Shown here in pieces: positions 1-8,586 of a stretch of 64,000 nucleotides of DNA. The notes under the pieces are model-generated. The model was not told the DNA's origin. It did not search any database and was given only the letters and a program-made list of their open reading frames with translations. Source of the stretch: Corynebacterium pollutisoli (GTDB lineage: Bacteria > Actinomycetota > Actinomycetes > Mycobacteriales > Mycobacteriaceae); assembly GCF_900177745.1 (NCBI RefSeq), contig NZ_FXAR01000007.1:62001-126000 (forward strand). The letters run 5' to 3'. Positions within the stretch are counted from its first letter, which is position 1; each line of letters begins with the position of its first letter. Made by a program: the position numbers and the translations under genes.

Positions 1-12
1 ATGGAGACCACC

Positions 13-1773
13 TTATTTCATGGGCTGCGCCTTGTTGCGCTTGGCCAGCCGCTGCGCCCGCTGGGCCCGTCGCTCCTCGGCCAGACGGTGTTCCCGGTGG
101 ATGCGGCGTTCGCGGGCCAGGCGCGAGTTGAACTCACGCTGCGAGCGGTGGTCGAGGTAGATGACGTCGTTGCTCAGGTCCTTCCACAGGGCCACCATGA
201 GCCCGATGATGATGAGGAGGAAGGGGCTGGCGGCGACGATGGTGATGGACTGCAGGTTGGCCAGGGAATCCTCGCTGGCGGTGAGCATGACCATGCCGAC
301 GGCCGCCGTCATGAGGCCCCACATGGCGGAGACCCACGGGGTGGCGTCGGTACGCCCACCCTGGGACAGGGTGCCCATGACCGTCGACGCGGAGTCGGCG
401 GAGGTGATGAAGAACGTGCCCAGCAGGATCATGGCGAGGACGCCGGCGATGGTGCCGCCGGGCAGCTGGTGCAGCAGGTTGAACAGCTGGGACTCGGCGG
501 TGCCGTCGCCCCAGATGGAGTTGCCGGTCTGCTCGAAGATGATGGCGGAGCCACCGAAGACGGAGAACCACACGACGGAGACGAGCGAGGGCACGACGAG
601 GACGCCGATGGTGAACTCGCGGATGGTGCGGCCGCGGGAGATACGCGCGAGGAACATGCCGACGAACGGCGACCAGGAGATCCACCACGCCCAGTAGAAG
701 ATGGTCCAACTGCCGAGCCACTCGCCGGCGGTGCCGTCGGCGGAGTTGGCGGTGCGGCCGGCCATCTCGAAGAACTGCGCGAAGTAGGAGGACATCGCGG
801 TGGGCATCATGTTGAGCACCGTGACGGTGGGGCCGAGGATGAACACGAAGATGGCCAGCGCGGTGGCCATGACCATGTTGGCGTTGGACAGGTACTGGAT
901 GCCCTTGCCCACGCCGGAGACGGCGGAGAGCACGAAGGCGAGGGTGAGCACGGAGATGATGCCGACGATGGTCCACGTGCCCGGGTCGTCGATGAGCCCG
1001 GAGGCGGACAGGCCGGCGCGGATCTGCAGGGCGCCGACACCGAGGGAGGTGGCGGTGCCGAAGATGGTGGCGACGATCGCCAGGATGTCGATGATCCGGC
1101 CCTTCCAGCCCCGCGCGCCCTTCTCCCCCAGCAGCGGTACGAAGGCCGAGGAGATGAGCTGGCGGCGCCCGAGGCGGAACGTCGAGTAGGCGATCGCCAG
1201 GCCGACGATGGCGTAGACGGCCCACGGGTGCAGTGTCCAGTGGAAGAGGGTGCCGGCCATCGCCGTGCCGACCTCCCGCGGGGCGTGACCGGGCACTCCG
1301 TCGCGGTAGAAGGTGAGCGGTTCGGTGGCTCCGTAGAACATGAGGCCGATGCCCATGCCGGCGGCGAACATCATGGCGATCCAGGAGACGGTGCGGAACT
1401 CCGGGGCCTCGTCGTCCCCGCCGAGTTTGATCGCTCCGAAGCGGGAGACGGCCACGACGATCATGTACGCGACGAAGACGGTGCCGAAGATGACGAACGC
1501 CCACCCCAGGTTGTCCACGATGAAGCCTAGCGACTGCGCCGCGAAGTTCGCGAAACTGTCGGGCCCGGTCAGTCCCCACGAGACGGTCGCGGTGACCACC
1601 GCCGCGGCGACGCCGATGATCCACCAGTCGAAGCGGGCGCGGTCGTCGACCGGCTCGGGGGCGACCGCCTCCTCCTGCTCGAGGCGGTGGCCGATGACGT
1701 CCGCGTCATCCATCATCGCCGCCAGTTCGTGGGTGGCTGTGTCCGGGTGAGGGTCCGGATGGGGTGTAGTCAT
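13..1773 (-). CDS. betP: BCCT-family osmolyte transporter, BetP-like
   Basis: Sodium-coupled uptake of glycine betaine or a related compatible solute across the cytoplasmic membrane. The 586-residue protein has the BCCT glycine-rich motif [15 protein letters not shown] (about residues 139-153) and the tryptophan-rich stretch [12 protein letters not shown] further on, with about twelve hydrophobic segments. The N-terminus is acidic. The last ~36 residues are packed with Arg, like the osmosensing C-terminal tail of C. glutamicum BetP. The order betP-rsmI-pmt matches C. glutamicum, which supports betP over the paralogues ectP and lcoP; substrate remains inferred. I chose the ATG at 1773 because it begins a typical charged tail; an upstream in-frame extension has no family resemblance. 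GTAAC direct repeats lie 80-100 bases upstream. Confidence 0.85.
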   Translation of the reverse strand: MTTPHPDPHPDTATHELAAMMDDADVIGHRLEQEEAVAPEPVDDRARFDWWIIGVAAAVVTATVSWGLTGPDSFANFAAQSLGFIVDNLGWAFVIFGTVFVAYMIVVAVSRFGAIKLGGDDEAPEFRTVSWIAMMFAAGMGIGLMFYGATEPLTFYRDGVPGHAPREVGTAMAGTLFHWTLHPWAVYAIVGLAIAYSTFRLGRRQLISSAFVPLLGEKGARGWKGRIIDILAIVATIFGTATSLGVGALQIRAGLSASGLIDDPGTWTIVGIISVLTLAFVLSAVSGVGKGIQYLSNANMVMATALAIFVFILGPTVTVLNMMPTAMSSYFAQFFEMAGRTANSADGTAGEWLGSWTIFYWAWWISWSPFVGMFLARISRGRTIREFTIGVLVVPSLVSVVWFSVFGGSAIIFEQTGNSIWGDGTAESQLFNLLHQLPGGTIAGVLAMILLGTFFITSADSASTVMGTLSQGGRTDATPWVSAMWGLMTAAVGMVMLTASEDSLANLQSITIVAASPFLLIIIGLMVALWKDLSNDVIYLDHRSQREFNSRLARERRIHREHRLAEERRAQRAQRLAKRNKAQPMK

Positions 1774-1850
1774 AAATCCAGTGTTGTGGATGCCCGGCCG
1801 GGTACCAAAGCAAAAGACGCTTATCGACGCCCGGTCAGGCCACAACCACC

Positions 1851-1874
1851 GTCACCGTTACTGTTCCGTTACTG
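1851..1874 (-). promoter_or_regulatory. GTAAC direct repeats upstream of betP (possible MtrA site)
   Basis: Read on the minus strand, two GTAACG half-sites lie 11 bases apart, followed by a GTGAC. They are 80-100 bases upstream of the betP start. One-turn spacing fits an OmpR-type response regulator. betP is a reported target of MtrAB in C. glutamicum; that MtrA binds here is inference. Confidence 0.4.
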
Positions 1875-1933
1875 TCCGTATCGGCAGCGTAAGCGGGCAA
1901 TACGGACACGTAACCTCACGAAGGCATAACACT

Positions 1934-2785
1934 TCACTGGCGCGCGGCCAGCACCGCCTCGTACAGCTCGCGGTTCGACACGCCCCGCCCGGCTGCGACC
2001 TCCCGGCACGCGTCCTTGAGGCGGGTCCCCTCCTCCACCAGCGCCTCCACGACCGGTACCAGGGCCTCCGCGTCGGCCTCGTCGGCGGCCCCGCCCTCGA
2101 TGACCACCGTGATCTCACCCTTCACTCCCCCGGCGGCCCAGTCGGCCAGCTCCGGGAGCGTGCCCCGGCGGACCTCCTCGTACGTCTTCGTCAGCTCGCG
2201 ACACACCGCCGCCCGGCGCGTCGGACCCAGCACCTCCGCCGCCACCTCGAGGGTCTCCGCCAGGCGGTGCGGGGACTCGAAGAAGCAGGCCGCCCGTTCC
2301 TCGGTGCGCAGCGACTCCAGCCACGTACGCCGCGCCCCCGCCTTCCGCGGGGCGAAACCGTCGAAGAGGAAACGGCCCACCGGCAGGCCGGACAGCGCCA
2401 GGGCCGTCGGCACCGCGGAGGGGCCGGGCAGGCAGGTGACGGGCACGTCGGCGGTGTGCGCGGCGTCGACAAGCGAGAACCCGGGGTCGGACACCAGCGG
2501 CATACCGGCGTCGGTGACGACGAGGACGACGTCGGAACGCGCGGCGTCGAGAAGCTGGCGGGCGCGCCCCTCCTCGTTGTGGTCGAAGTTGGACACCACC
2601 CGCCCGGTGATCTCGACCCCGAGCGCCGCCGCGAGAGTGCGCACGCGGCGGGTGTCCTCCGCGGCGATGACCGATGCCTCCGCGAGTGCGGCACGCAGGC
2701 GCGGGGAGGCGTCGTGGATGTTGCCGAGCGGCGTGGCGGCGAGCACCACACCCCTCGACGGCAGCAGCGGAGCATCGGAGACCAT
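1934..2785 (-). CDS. rsmI: 16S rRNA (cytidine1402-2'-O)-methyltransferase
   Basis: SAM-dependent 2'-O-methylation of C1402 in the decoding centre of 16S rRNA. The 283-residue protein matches the RsmI/YraL family: TPLGNIHDASPR near the N-terminus (family TPIGNLGD), AEDTRRVRTL, the SAM-binding segment VVTDAGMPLVSDPG, and GEITVVIEG near the C-terminus. Length is typical. It is divergent from pmt, with only 23 bases between the two starts, so their promoters must overlap and at least one transcript may be leaderless. The next gene on the same strand is betP, 160 bases on. Confidence 0.93.
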   Translation of the reverse strand: MVSDAPLLPSRGVVLAATPLGNIHDASPRLRAALAEASVIAAEDTRRVRTLAAALGVEITGRVVSNFDHNEEGRARQLLDAARSDVVLVVTDAGMPLVSDPGFSLVDAAHTADVPVTCLPGPSAVPTALALSGLPVGRFLFDGFAPRKAGARRTWLESLRTEERAACFFESPHRLAETLEVAAEVLGPTRRAAVCRELTKTYEEVRRGTLPELADWAAGGVKGEITVVIEGGAADEADAEALVPVVEALVEEGTRLKDACREVAAGRGVSNRELYEAVLAARQ

Positions 2786-2808
2786 GCCCGTATCCTAGAC
2801 TCGTCCCC

Positions 2809-4377
2809 GTGAGCACCGCCCTCGACCGTCCCCGCCATGCCCGGCGCGTCCGTCCCGTGACCCCGCGCCCGTGGGCGTGGACGCGCGCCGACACCCTGAG
2901 CACCCTGACCATCGCGGTCCTCGCCCTGTTCATGCGCTTCGTCGGCCTGACCAGCGCCGTCTCCTCCGGCACCCCGGTGTTCGACGAGAAACACTACGTC
3001 CCCCAGGCGTGGGACATGGTGCGCTCCTGGGAGAACGCCCTCATCGGCGGCATCGAGTCGAACCCCGGCTACGGTCTCGTCGTCCACCCGCCGCTGGGCA
3101 AACAGCTCATCGCCCTCGGTGAATGGATCTTCGGCTACACCCCTCTGGGGTGGCGCGTCATGGTGGCACTGTTCGGCGCGGCGACGGTGGTGATGACCAT
3201 GCTGCTCGTCCGCCGCCTCGCCGGGACCTGGCAGGTGGCCACCTTCGCCGGCGTCATCGCGGTGTGCGACGGGGTGCTGCTCGTCGGATCACGGTTCGGC
3301 ATGCTCGACATCTTCCAGGTGTTCTTCATCGTGCTCGCCGCATTCGCGCTGGTCTGCGACCACGAGCAGATGCGCGCCCGCCTGCACGCCGCCTGGCTCG
3401 ACGGACGTCTCGGTGACTCCCCGCTGGGCCCCCGCCTCGGCTTCCGCTGGTGGCGCTTCACCGCCGGCGTGGCCCTCGGTCTGGCGCTCGGCGTCAAGTG
3501 GTCCGGGCTGTACTACATGGCGTTCTTCGGACTGGCGGCCGTCGCCGTCGACGCCGCGCTGCGCCACCGGTACGGGGTGCGTCGCCCCCTGCTCGGGGCC
3601 CTGCTCCGCGACGCCGTCCCCGCTTTCGCCTCCCTCGTCATCGTCCCCGTCCTGCTCTACTTCTGGAGCTGGCGTGCCTGGTTCGCCGCCGAGACCTCCG
3701 TCTACCGCCACGCCGCCGTCGACGGACAGATGGAGGACGGACTCGCCCGGGACCTGCTGCCGGACTGGGCCGCCGGGTTCTGGCACTACCACCAGTCGGT
3801 GCTCGAGTTCCACGCCTCCCTGACCACCTCCGGCGGGCACTCCCACCCCTGGGACTCCAAGCCGTGGTCCTGGCTGGTCGCCGGGCGCCCGATCCTCTAC
3901 TTCTCCTCCACCGACATCGACTGCACCGTGGGCACCTGCCGCCGCATGATCTACCTCTTCGGCACCCCGGCGATCTGGTGGCTGACCGTGCCGGTGCTGA
4001 CGTGGGCGCTGTGGTGCCTCGTCGTACGCCGCGACCGCCGCTTCCTCATCGCCGTGGTCGCCTTCGCCGCGGGCTTCATCCCCTGGCTCATCGGCTACGA
4101 CCGTCAGATGTACTTCTTCTACGCCACCGCACTCGCCCCGTTCATCGTGACGATGCTCGCGCTGACGCTGGGGCAGCTCCACGGCCGGGGCGCGCCGGTG
4201 CCGTGGATGTGGGTGCGCCGCCTGGCCGGCGGGGAGATCCGCTGGGGTACCGTCGCGGTGATCGCCTACCTGTCGCTGGTGGTGGCGTCGTTCCTCTACT
4301 GGCTGCCCATCCTCTACGGATTCATGATCCCAGAGGTCTGGTACCAGTCGCTGATGTGGCTGCCGAGCTGGGTGTAG
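2809..4377 (+). CDS. pmt: Dolichyl-phosphate-mannose-type protein mannosyltransferase (GT39)
   Basis: Polyprenyl-phosphate-mannose-dependent protein O-mannosyltransferase of the cytoplasmic membrane, acting on secreted proteins. The 522-residue product has about ten hydrophobic segments. The acidic motif FDEKHYVPQAW in the first extracytoplasmic loop holds the catalytic Asp-Glu pair of PMT proteins. A C-terminal four-helix membrane region is present (PMT_4TM type). I chose the GTG at 2809: it gives the usual N-terminus and leaves room for rsmI on the other strand. A TAGACT-like -10 element sits eight bases upstream of the GTG, suggesting a leaderless or nearly leaderless mRNA. Confidence 0.9.
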   Translation: MSTALDRPRHARRVRPVTPRPWAWTRADTLSTLTIAVLALFMRFVGLTSAVSSGTPVFDEKHYVPQAWDMVRSWENALIGGIESNPGYGLVVHPPLGKQLIALGEWIFGYTPLGWRVMVALFGAATVVMTMLLVRRLAGTWQVATFAGVIAVCDGVLLVGSRFGMLDIFQVFFIVLAAFALVCDHEQMRARLHAAWLDGRLGDSPLGPRLGFRWWRFTAGVALGLALGVKWSGLYYMAFFGLAAVAVDAALRHRYGVRRPLLGALLRDAVPAFASLVIVPVLLYFWSWRAWFAAETSVYRHAAVDGQMEDGLARDLLPDWAAGFWHYHQSVLEFHASLTTSGGHSHPWDSKPWSWLVAGRPILYFSSTDIDCTVGTCRRMIYLFGTPAIWWLTVPVLTWALWCLVVRRDRRFLIAVVAFAAGFIPWLIGYDRQMYFFYATALAPFIVTMLALTLGQLHGRGAPVPWMWVRRLAGGEIRWGTVAVIAYLSLVVASFLYWLPILYGFMIPEVWYQSLMWLPSWV

Positions 4378-4382
4378 GGCGG

Positions 4383-4411
4383 GTCGTATTTACGACGTTC
4401 GTAATTACGAC
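4383..4411. repeat. 29-bp palindrome, copy 1
   Basis: Arms GTCGTATTTACGA and TCGTAATTACGAC (one mismatch) around a 3-base centre. It lies just after the pmt stop in the convergent gap before the zinc-finger protein gene. A second copy in the same orientation starts 82 bases later. It could be a hairpin/terminator or a protein-binding site; no function is recognised. Confidence 0.75.
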
Positions 4412-4464
4412 GTACTACCATTCAGTCGACCTGCCCGTATAAGCGGTCTATTGTGGATTTTCCG

Positions 4465-4493
4465 GTCGTATTTACGAGCATCGTAATGACGAC
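4465..4493. repeat. 29-bp palindrome, copy 2
   Basis: It matches copy 1 at 25 of 29 positions: the left arm is identical, the 3-base centre differs, and the right arm has one change (TCGTAATGACGAC). It ends three bases before the stop codon of the minus-strand zinc-finger protein gene. The 53 bases between the copies contain no recognisable gene. Confidence 0.75.
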
Positions 4494-4496
4494 CCA

Positions 4497-5195
4497 CTAC
4501 ACCGGCCCCGATCCCAGCTCCCGCAGCAGCGCCCGCACGGACACGTACCCGTGATGCGACAGCCACGCCCACGCCAGGGACAGCAGCGTCAGCAGCAGGA
4601 GAAGCAGCCCCATGACCTGCCCCGACTCCACCGTGTCGAGGACGAAGTCGCGCACGAGGAAGCCGAAGAGGAAGGTCCACAGCGCGCCGAGCACCACCAG
4701 CAGCGACGACACCAGGCGCGGCTTCCAGGCGACGGTGAACAGGCCCAGCGCGAAGGAGAAGCGGACTGCGGCGGCGTCGACAAGCAGCGACGCGGTCGCG
4801 GGATCGGCCCCCGGCGCGGAGACACCGTCGATGACCGGGTTGAGGCCGCCGGCGGAGCCGAGCAGCTGAATGCCCCACACAACCCACAGCACACCGGCGA
4901 TGACAAGCAGCACCCGCGAGACAGCCAGGCCGACGGTGCGGGCGCTGGCGGCGCGGCGCCACTCCGGTTCGACGCCGGCGATGATGACCTCGGACAGGTC
5001 GGCGGGCGGGGTCATGCCGCCGTCGTCGGGTTCGATGAAGCGCAGGCGGCGGCTGAGGGCCAGGGCCTCGTCGTGGAAACGCTGGCAGTCCTCGCAGACG
5101 GCGAGGTGTGAGTCGACGATGTCGTCGGAGAGCGGCGAGGGTTCGCCGTCGATCCGGGCGGAGAGTGCCGCCTGCACCTTCTCGTGGTCAATCAC
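4497..5195 (-). CDS. Putative zinc-finger (anti-sigma-like) membrane protein
   Basis: Function unknown; architecture resembles zf-HC2 anti-sigma proteins. The 232 residues begin with a short cytoplasmic part containing HLAVCEDCQRFHDE (an HxxxCxxC zinc motif, about residues 30-43), followed by about five hydrophobic segments. Classical anti-sigma factors have one segment, so it may be a sensor or scaffold instead. The GTG start at 5195 overlaps the TGA of the doxX-like gene as GTGA, which supports translational coupling and this start choice. No ECF sigma gene lies beside it. Confidence 0.7.
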   Translation of the reverse strand: MIDHEKVQAALSARIDGEPSPLSDDIVDSHLAVCEDCQRFHDEALALSRRLRFIEPDDGGMTPPADLSEVIIAGVEPEWRRAASARTVGLAVSRVLLVIAGVLWVVWGIQLLGSAGGLNPVIDGVSAPGADPATASLLVDAAAVRFSFALGLFTVAWKPRLVSSLLVVLGALWTFLFGFLVRDFVLDTVESGQVMGLLLLLLTLLSLAWAWLSHHGYVSVRALLRELGSGPV

Positions 5196-5596
5196 TTGCT
5201 CAACACTCCATCGAGGCTCACCCGGCCGGATCCGAACACCACGATCATGACGAGCGCGGCCACGAGCACCGCCGGGAACTCGAGCCCGCCGGTGGCGGTG
5301 AAGAACCCGGAGTCGAGGTGCACGAACCAGATCGCCGCCACCATGAGCAGCGCCAGCAGGCCGGCGACGAAGGTGGTGAGCAGCCCCACCACCAGCAGTG
5401 CCCCGCCGAGGAGTTCGGCCGCCATGACGAGCCAGGCCGAGAGCTGCGGCTGCGGCACGCCCCAGGCGGAGAACTGTCCGGTGGTCTCGGTGAGTCCGGT
5501 GAACATCAGTTTGTCCCAGCCGTGCGCGATGAACACGGTGCCGAGGACGATACGCAGAAGCAGCAGCGCAGCATCCCTCACGGCCGGTTTGTCCAT
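5192..5596 (-). CDS. DoxX family membrane protein
   Basis: Small four-helix membrane protein of 134 residues. It has the DoxX pattern LLLRIVLGTVFIAHGWDK at the N-terminus and a Gly-rich second helix. In mycobacteria, DoxX-type proteins link to oxidative-stress and thiol systems; the role here is inferred only from the family. It is the first gene of a two-gene unit with the zinc-finger protein (GTGA overlap). It is divergent from ogt with 17 bases between starts. Confidence 0.85.
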   Translation of the reverse strand: MDKPAVRDAALLLLRIVLGTVFIAHGWDKLMFTGLTETTGQFSAWGVPQPQLSAWLVMAAELLGGALLVVGLLTTFVAGLLALLMVAAIWFVHLDSGFFTATGGLEFPAVLVAALVMIVVFGSGRVSLDGVLSK

Positions 5597-5613
5597 GCGG
5601 ATAGACTACCCTC

Positions 5614-6060
5614 ATGCTGCTCGAGACACCCATCGGCCCGCTGTCCCTGCGCGCCAGCAGCCGCGGCCTCACCGCGATCGACTTCGGCGGCGAGGCGGTC
5701 CCCGAGACCCCGCTGCTTCTCGACGCCGCCACCCAGCTCACCGAGTACTTCGCCGGTCGCCGTCTGCTTTTCGACGTCCCCCTCGACCTCCCCAACGCCG
5801 GTTTCCGGGGCCGCGCCCAGGCCGCACTCAGCGACATCCCCTACGGCGAGACGGTCTCCTACGCGCAGCTGGCGGCCCTGTGCGACAACCCCCGGGCCGT
5901 GCGCGCCGTGGGCTCGGCTTGCGCCAGCAACCCGGTGCCCATCATCCGCCCGTGCCACCGCGTGCTGCGTTCCGACGGCTCCCTCGGCGGCTACCGCGGC
6001 GGGCTGGAGGCAAAGGAATGGCTGCTCGCGCACGAAAAACGGATTCGCGGGAACCTCTGA
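5614..6060 (+). CDS. ogt: Methylated-DNA-[protein]-cysteine S-methyltransferase
   Basis: Suicidal direct repair of O6-alkylguanine: the alkyl group moves to the active-site Cys. The 148-residue protein has the signature RPCHRVLRSDGSLGGYRGG near residues 110-128, with the acceptor Cys in PCHR, and the helix-turn-helix preceding it (IPYGETVSYAQLA). The position before PCHR is Arg rather than the usual Val or Ile, a small deviation. A TAGACT hexamer ends six bases before the ATG, suggesting a leaderless transcript. tag follows 24 bases downstream, giving an alkylation-repair pair. Confidence 0.92.
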   Translation: MLLETPIGPLSLRASSRGLTAIDFGGEAVPETPLLLDAATQLTEYFAGRRLLFDVPLDLPNAGFRGRAQAALSDIPYGETVSYAQLAALCDNPRAVRAVGSACASNPVPIIRPCHRVLRSDGSLGGYRGGLEAKEWLLAHEKRIRGNL

Positions 6061-6084
6061 ACCGTTTCCGGAGTCCAATAAGAC

Positions 6085-6687
6085 ATGACTGCATCTGACC
6101 TCATCATCGGCTCCGACGGACTCGCCCGCCCCGCGTGGGCCGCCACCACCGACCTGCTGCGCCACTACTACGACACCGAATGGGGCATGCCCGTCCGCGA
6201 CGAGCAGGGGCTGTTCGAGCGCCTGTCCCTCGAGGCCTTCCAGGCCGGGCTGTCCTGGGAGCTCGTCCTGCGCAAGCGGGAGGGATTCCGCGCCGCCTTC
6301 GCCGGGTTCGATCCGGAGCGGGTGGCGGAGTTCGGGGAGGGCGACGTCGAGAAGCTTCTGGAGAATCCGGAGATCATCCGCAACCGCCGCAAGATCGAGG
6401 CCGTGATCCGCAACGCCCGGGCGGTCCTCGAGCTGCGCGAGGACGGCGGCCTCGTCGACCTCATCTGGTCGCACCAGCCGGCCGAGAACCTCGCACCGGA
6501 GACGCTGGCGGACATCCCCAGCCGCTCCCCCGAGTCCGAGGCCCTGTCGAAGGCCCTGAAGAAGGCCGGCCTCACATTCGTCGGGCCGGTGATGTGCTTC
6601 GCGCTGATGGAGGCCATCGGCATGGTGGACACACACCTCCTCGGATCACACCGCCGTGGGACGTCGGGAGTGTGGGGAGAGGCTTAG
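6085..6687 (+). CDS. tag: DNA-3-methyladenine glycosylase I
   Basis: Removes 3-methyladenine from alkylated DNA; probably co-transcribed with ogt. The 200 residues contain YYDTEWGMPV, LSLEAFQAGLSWELVLRKREGFR and FVGPVMCFALMEAIGMVDTH, all Tag hallmarks. In E. coli Tag a zinc ion is held by an N-terminal Cys and His plus a C-terminal His and Cys. Here the N-terminal Cys is replaced by Pro (ARPAW) and the C-terminal Cys by Ser (THLLGSH), so zinc binding is probably lost while the catalytic fold is kept. The 3' end overlaps the stop of the next minus-strand gene by four bases. Confidence 0.9.
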   Translation: MTASDLIIGSDGLARPAWAATTDLLRHYYDTEWGMPVRDEQGLFERLSLEAFQAGLSWELVLRKREGFRAAFAGFDPERVAEFGEGDVEKLLENPEIIRNRRKIEAVIRNARAVLELREDGGLVDLIWSHQPAENLAPETLADIPSRSPESEALSKALKKAGLTFVGPVMCFALMEAIGMVDTHLLGSHRRGTSGVWGEA

Positions 6688-7478
6688 GAGTCCGTGGTGC
6701 CGTTCATCCCGAGGGTGAACCGGGTGTCGTCCTCCGGCAGCACCCACAGGTCCACCTGCCGCCCCGCCGTCAGCTGGCCGAGCATCGACTGCGGGAGGAA
6801 CATCCGCTTGGAGCGCTCCACCGGGTTCCCGTGGGAGTCGGCGAACCGGACCGTGACCTCCAGGCCGGTGTAGCCGTGGCGGATCTCCCCCGTCGGGGTC
6901 GTGGTCAGGATGACGCCGGTGGTCGGCATGCCGCGTTCGTGGATCTCCATCGCCTGCGGATCCGCCAGCCCCAGCTGCACCTGCTGGCGGTGGAGCTGGT
7001 CGCGGGCCTCCTCCTGCCGGTGTTCCGGGACCAACGCCAGCATCGTCGGGTTCTCCGGTTCGTAGGCGACCGTGAGCAGCGCCCCCGGTGCGACGGCGGC
7101 CATCTCGTGCGGACGGATCAGCGTGATCAGGTTGCCGGTGAACTCCCGCATGTCGGCCCCCCGGACGCGGAGGATCATGCGGTACTGGGGGATGCCGTTG
7201 ATCGTCGTCTGCGTGCGCTCCAGCTTCTCCACGACGCCGACCCCCAGCAACGCGTCCGGCGAGAGCTCGGATTCTTCCGCGGCGTCGAGAATCTTCTCGA
7301 GTTCGTCGAGTTCGTCAAGTTCCCGGAAGTCCTCCTCGGTGGGAAGCTTCTCGGACGGCCAGAATGCGCCGAGGAAGAGCGGCACCAGTCCGGCAAGCAC
7401 CAGCTCGATCCGGCCGGTGACTACGGAGATGATGAGAGCTGCGACGCCCACCACGAAGAGCACAGTTCGGAATGCCAT
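6684..7478 (-). CDS. Membrane-anchored protein of a local tandem family, copy 1
   Basis: Function not recognised. The 264 residues start with two hydrophobic segments (about 5-25 and 28-42), then an acidic linker, then two similar soluble halves. Each half has a pattern of the type GVV..T...I.....YRM.L.VRG..., ending near a conserved Pro-Glu-Asn/Asp, which looks like a duplicated small beta domain. Copies 2 and 3 follow upstream on the same strand, and a broken relative lies at 48182-48932. An element CTACCG-2nt-CACGAGT (plus-strand reading) sits 27 bases before the ATG, as in the other copies, which fixes the start. Confidence 0.75.
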   Translation of the reverse strand: MAFRTVLFVVGVAALIISVVTGRIELVLAGLVPLFLGAFWPSEKLPTEEDFRELDELDELEKILDAAEESELSPDALLGVGVVEKLERTQTTINGIPQYRMILRVRGADMREFTGNLITLIRPHEMAAVAPGALLTVAYEPENPTMLALVPEHRQEEARDQLHRQQVQLGLADPQAMEIHERGMPTTGVILTTTPTGEIRHGYTGLEVTVRFADSHGNPVERSKRMFLPQSMLGQLTAGRQVDLWVLPEDDTRFTLGMNGTTDS

Positions 7479-7504
7479 GGCCTCAGCATGCGGGAGACCG
7501 CCGG

Positions 7505-7519
7505 CTACCGTTCACGAGT
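7505..7519 (-). promoter_or_regulatory. Conserved upstream element of tandem copy 1
   Basis: On the minus strand it reads ACTCGTG-2nt-CGGTAG and ends 27 bases before the ATG at 7478. The same element at the same distance precedes copies 2 and 3. This suggests a duplicated promoter or operator. Confidence 0.5.
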
Positions 7520-7610
7520 GTCGGCGCGGCAAAGAACGCCGCGAAGCCCCGATCCGTTGCCGGAAAAGGGGCTTCGCGGGACGTTTGGCCGCTTCACGAC
7601 GCCGCCCCCG

Positions 7611-8423
7611 CTACCAGGAGACCGCATCCACCGAGTTGAGCTCGAAGATGAACTGGGTGTCATCGTCCGGCAGCACCCGCATGTCCACCTGCCGGCCCAC
7701 CCCCAGCTGACCCAGCATCGACTGCGGGAGGAACGCCCGCTTCGAACGCTCCACCAGATTGCCGTACGAGTTGGTGAACCGGACGGTGGCATCCAGACCC
7801 GTGTACCCCTGGCGGATCTCCCCGGTTGGGATCATCGACATGACCACACCCGTGACCGGGACGCCGCGCTCGCTGACCTCCGCCGCCCGCGGATCCGCCA
7901 ACCCCAGCTGCACCTGCTGACGCTGGAACAGGGCCTGCGCCTCCGCCTGTCGCTGCGCCGGCACCCGGTAGAGTCTCCCCGGATTCTCCGGGAGGTAGGC
8001 GACGGGGAGCATCGTCCCCGGCGCGACGGCGGCCATCTGGTGCGGGGAGACCAGCATCTTCAACTCCCCGGTGAACTCCCGCATATCGACGCCCCGAACC
8101 CGCAGCCTGATGCGGTACTGGGGGATGTCATTGACGGTCAGGTGCGTGCGATCGAGACCCTCGACCGTGCCGACCGCGATCTGAGCGTTCGGAGGCAGCG
8201 TCGGATCGGCACCGAAACTGAAGATCTCGCGCAACGGCCCCATGTCACCGATGCTGTTGAGTTTGAGGGCGACCAGGAGGAAGGTTCCACCCACGGTGGC
8301 GGGGATGAACCCCGCAAACGCCGGGGCGAGCATCCCGGTCTGTGTGTAGAGGAAGAGGGCGAGGCCGAGGCCTCCCGCGATGAGGGCGATTCCGAAGGAG
8401 AGGAAGAGGTTTCTGAGGAACAT
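7611..8423 (-). CDS. Membrane-anchored protein of a local tandem family, copy 2
   Basis: Function not recognised. It is 270 residues long, with two hydrophobic segments near the N-terminus (about 5-27 and 33-55) and then the same two soluble halves as copy 1 (for example QYRIRLRVRGVDMREFTGEL, close to copy 1). I chose the ATG at 8423 over an in-frame GTG at 8441 because the shared upstream element then lies exactly 27 bases before it, as in copies 1 and 3. Each copy seems to carry its own promoter element. Confidence 0.75.
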   Translation of the reverse strand: MFLRNLFLSFGIALIAGGLGLALFLYTQTGMLAPAFAGFIPATVGGTFLLVALKLNSIGDMGPLREIFSFGADPTLPPNAQIAVGTVEGLDRTHLTVNDIPQYRIRLRVRGVDMREFTGELKMLVSPHQMAAVAPGTMLPVAYLPENPGRLYRVPAQRQAEAQALFQRQQVQLGLADPRAAEVSERGVPVTGVVMSMIPTGEIRQGYTGLDATVRFTNSYGNLVERSKRAFLPQSMLGQLGVGRQVDMRVLPDDDTQFIFELNSVDAVSW

Positions 8424-8449
8424 GCCCTGATCATGGATCACGGCGGCGT

Positions 8450-8464
8450 CTACCGCTCACGAGT
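8450..8464 (-). promoter_or_regulatory. Conserved upstream element of tandem copy 2
   Basis: Same ACTCGTG-2nt-CGGTAG word (minus strand) as for copies 1 and 3, 27 bases upstream of the ATG at 8423. Confidence 0.5.
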
Positions 8465-8481
8465 CGGGGGCGGCGTCTCTG

Positions 8482-8554
8482 TGGAGCTAAGGGGAATTGA
8501 ACCCCTGACCTTCGCATTGCGAACGCGACGCTCTACCAACTGAGCTATAGCCCC
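8482..8554 (-). tRNA. tRNA-Ala (anticodon CGC)
   Basis: On the minus strand the cloverleaf is complete. Acceptor GGGGCTA pairs with TAGCTCC (one G-U). The D arm is GCTC-AGTTGGTA-GAGC. The anticodon stem TCGCG/TGCGA closes loop TTCGCAA, giving CGC. The T arm carries GGTTCAATTCC. The discriminator is A and CCA is not encoded. It reads GCG alanine codons, frequent in this GC-rich DNA. It sits between tandem copies 2 and 3. Confidence 0.95.
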
Positions 8555-8586
8555 GGGTGCTCCGGGAGTGGAACTGTTGACATACG

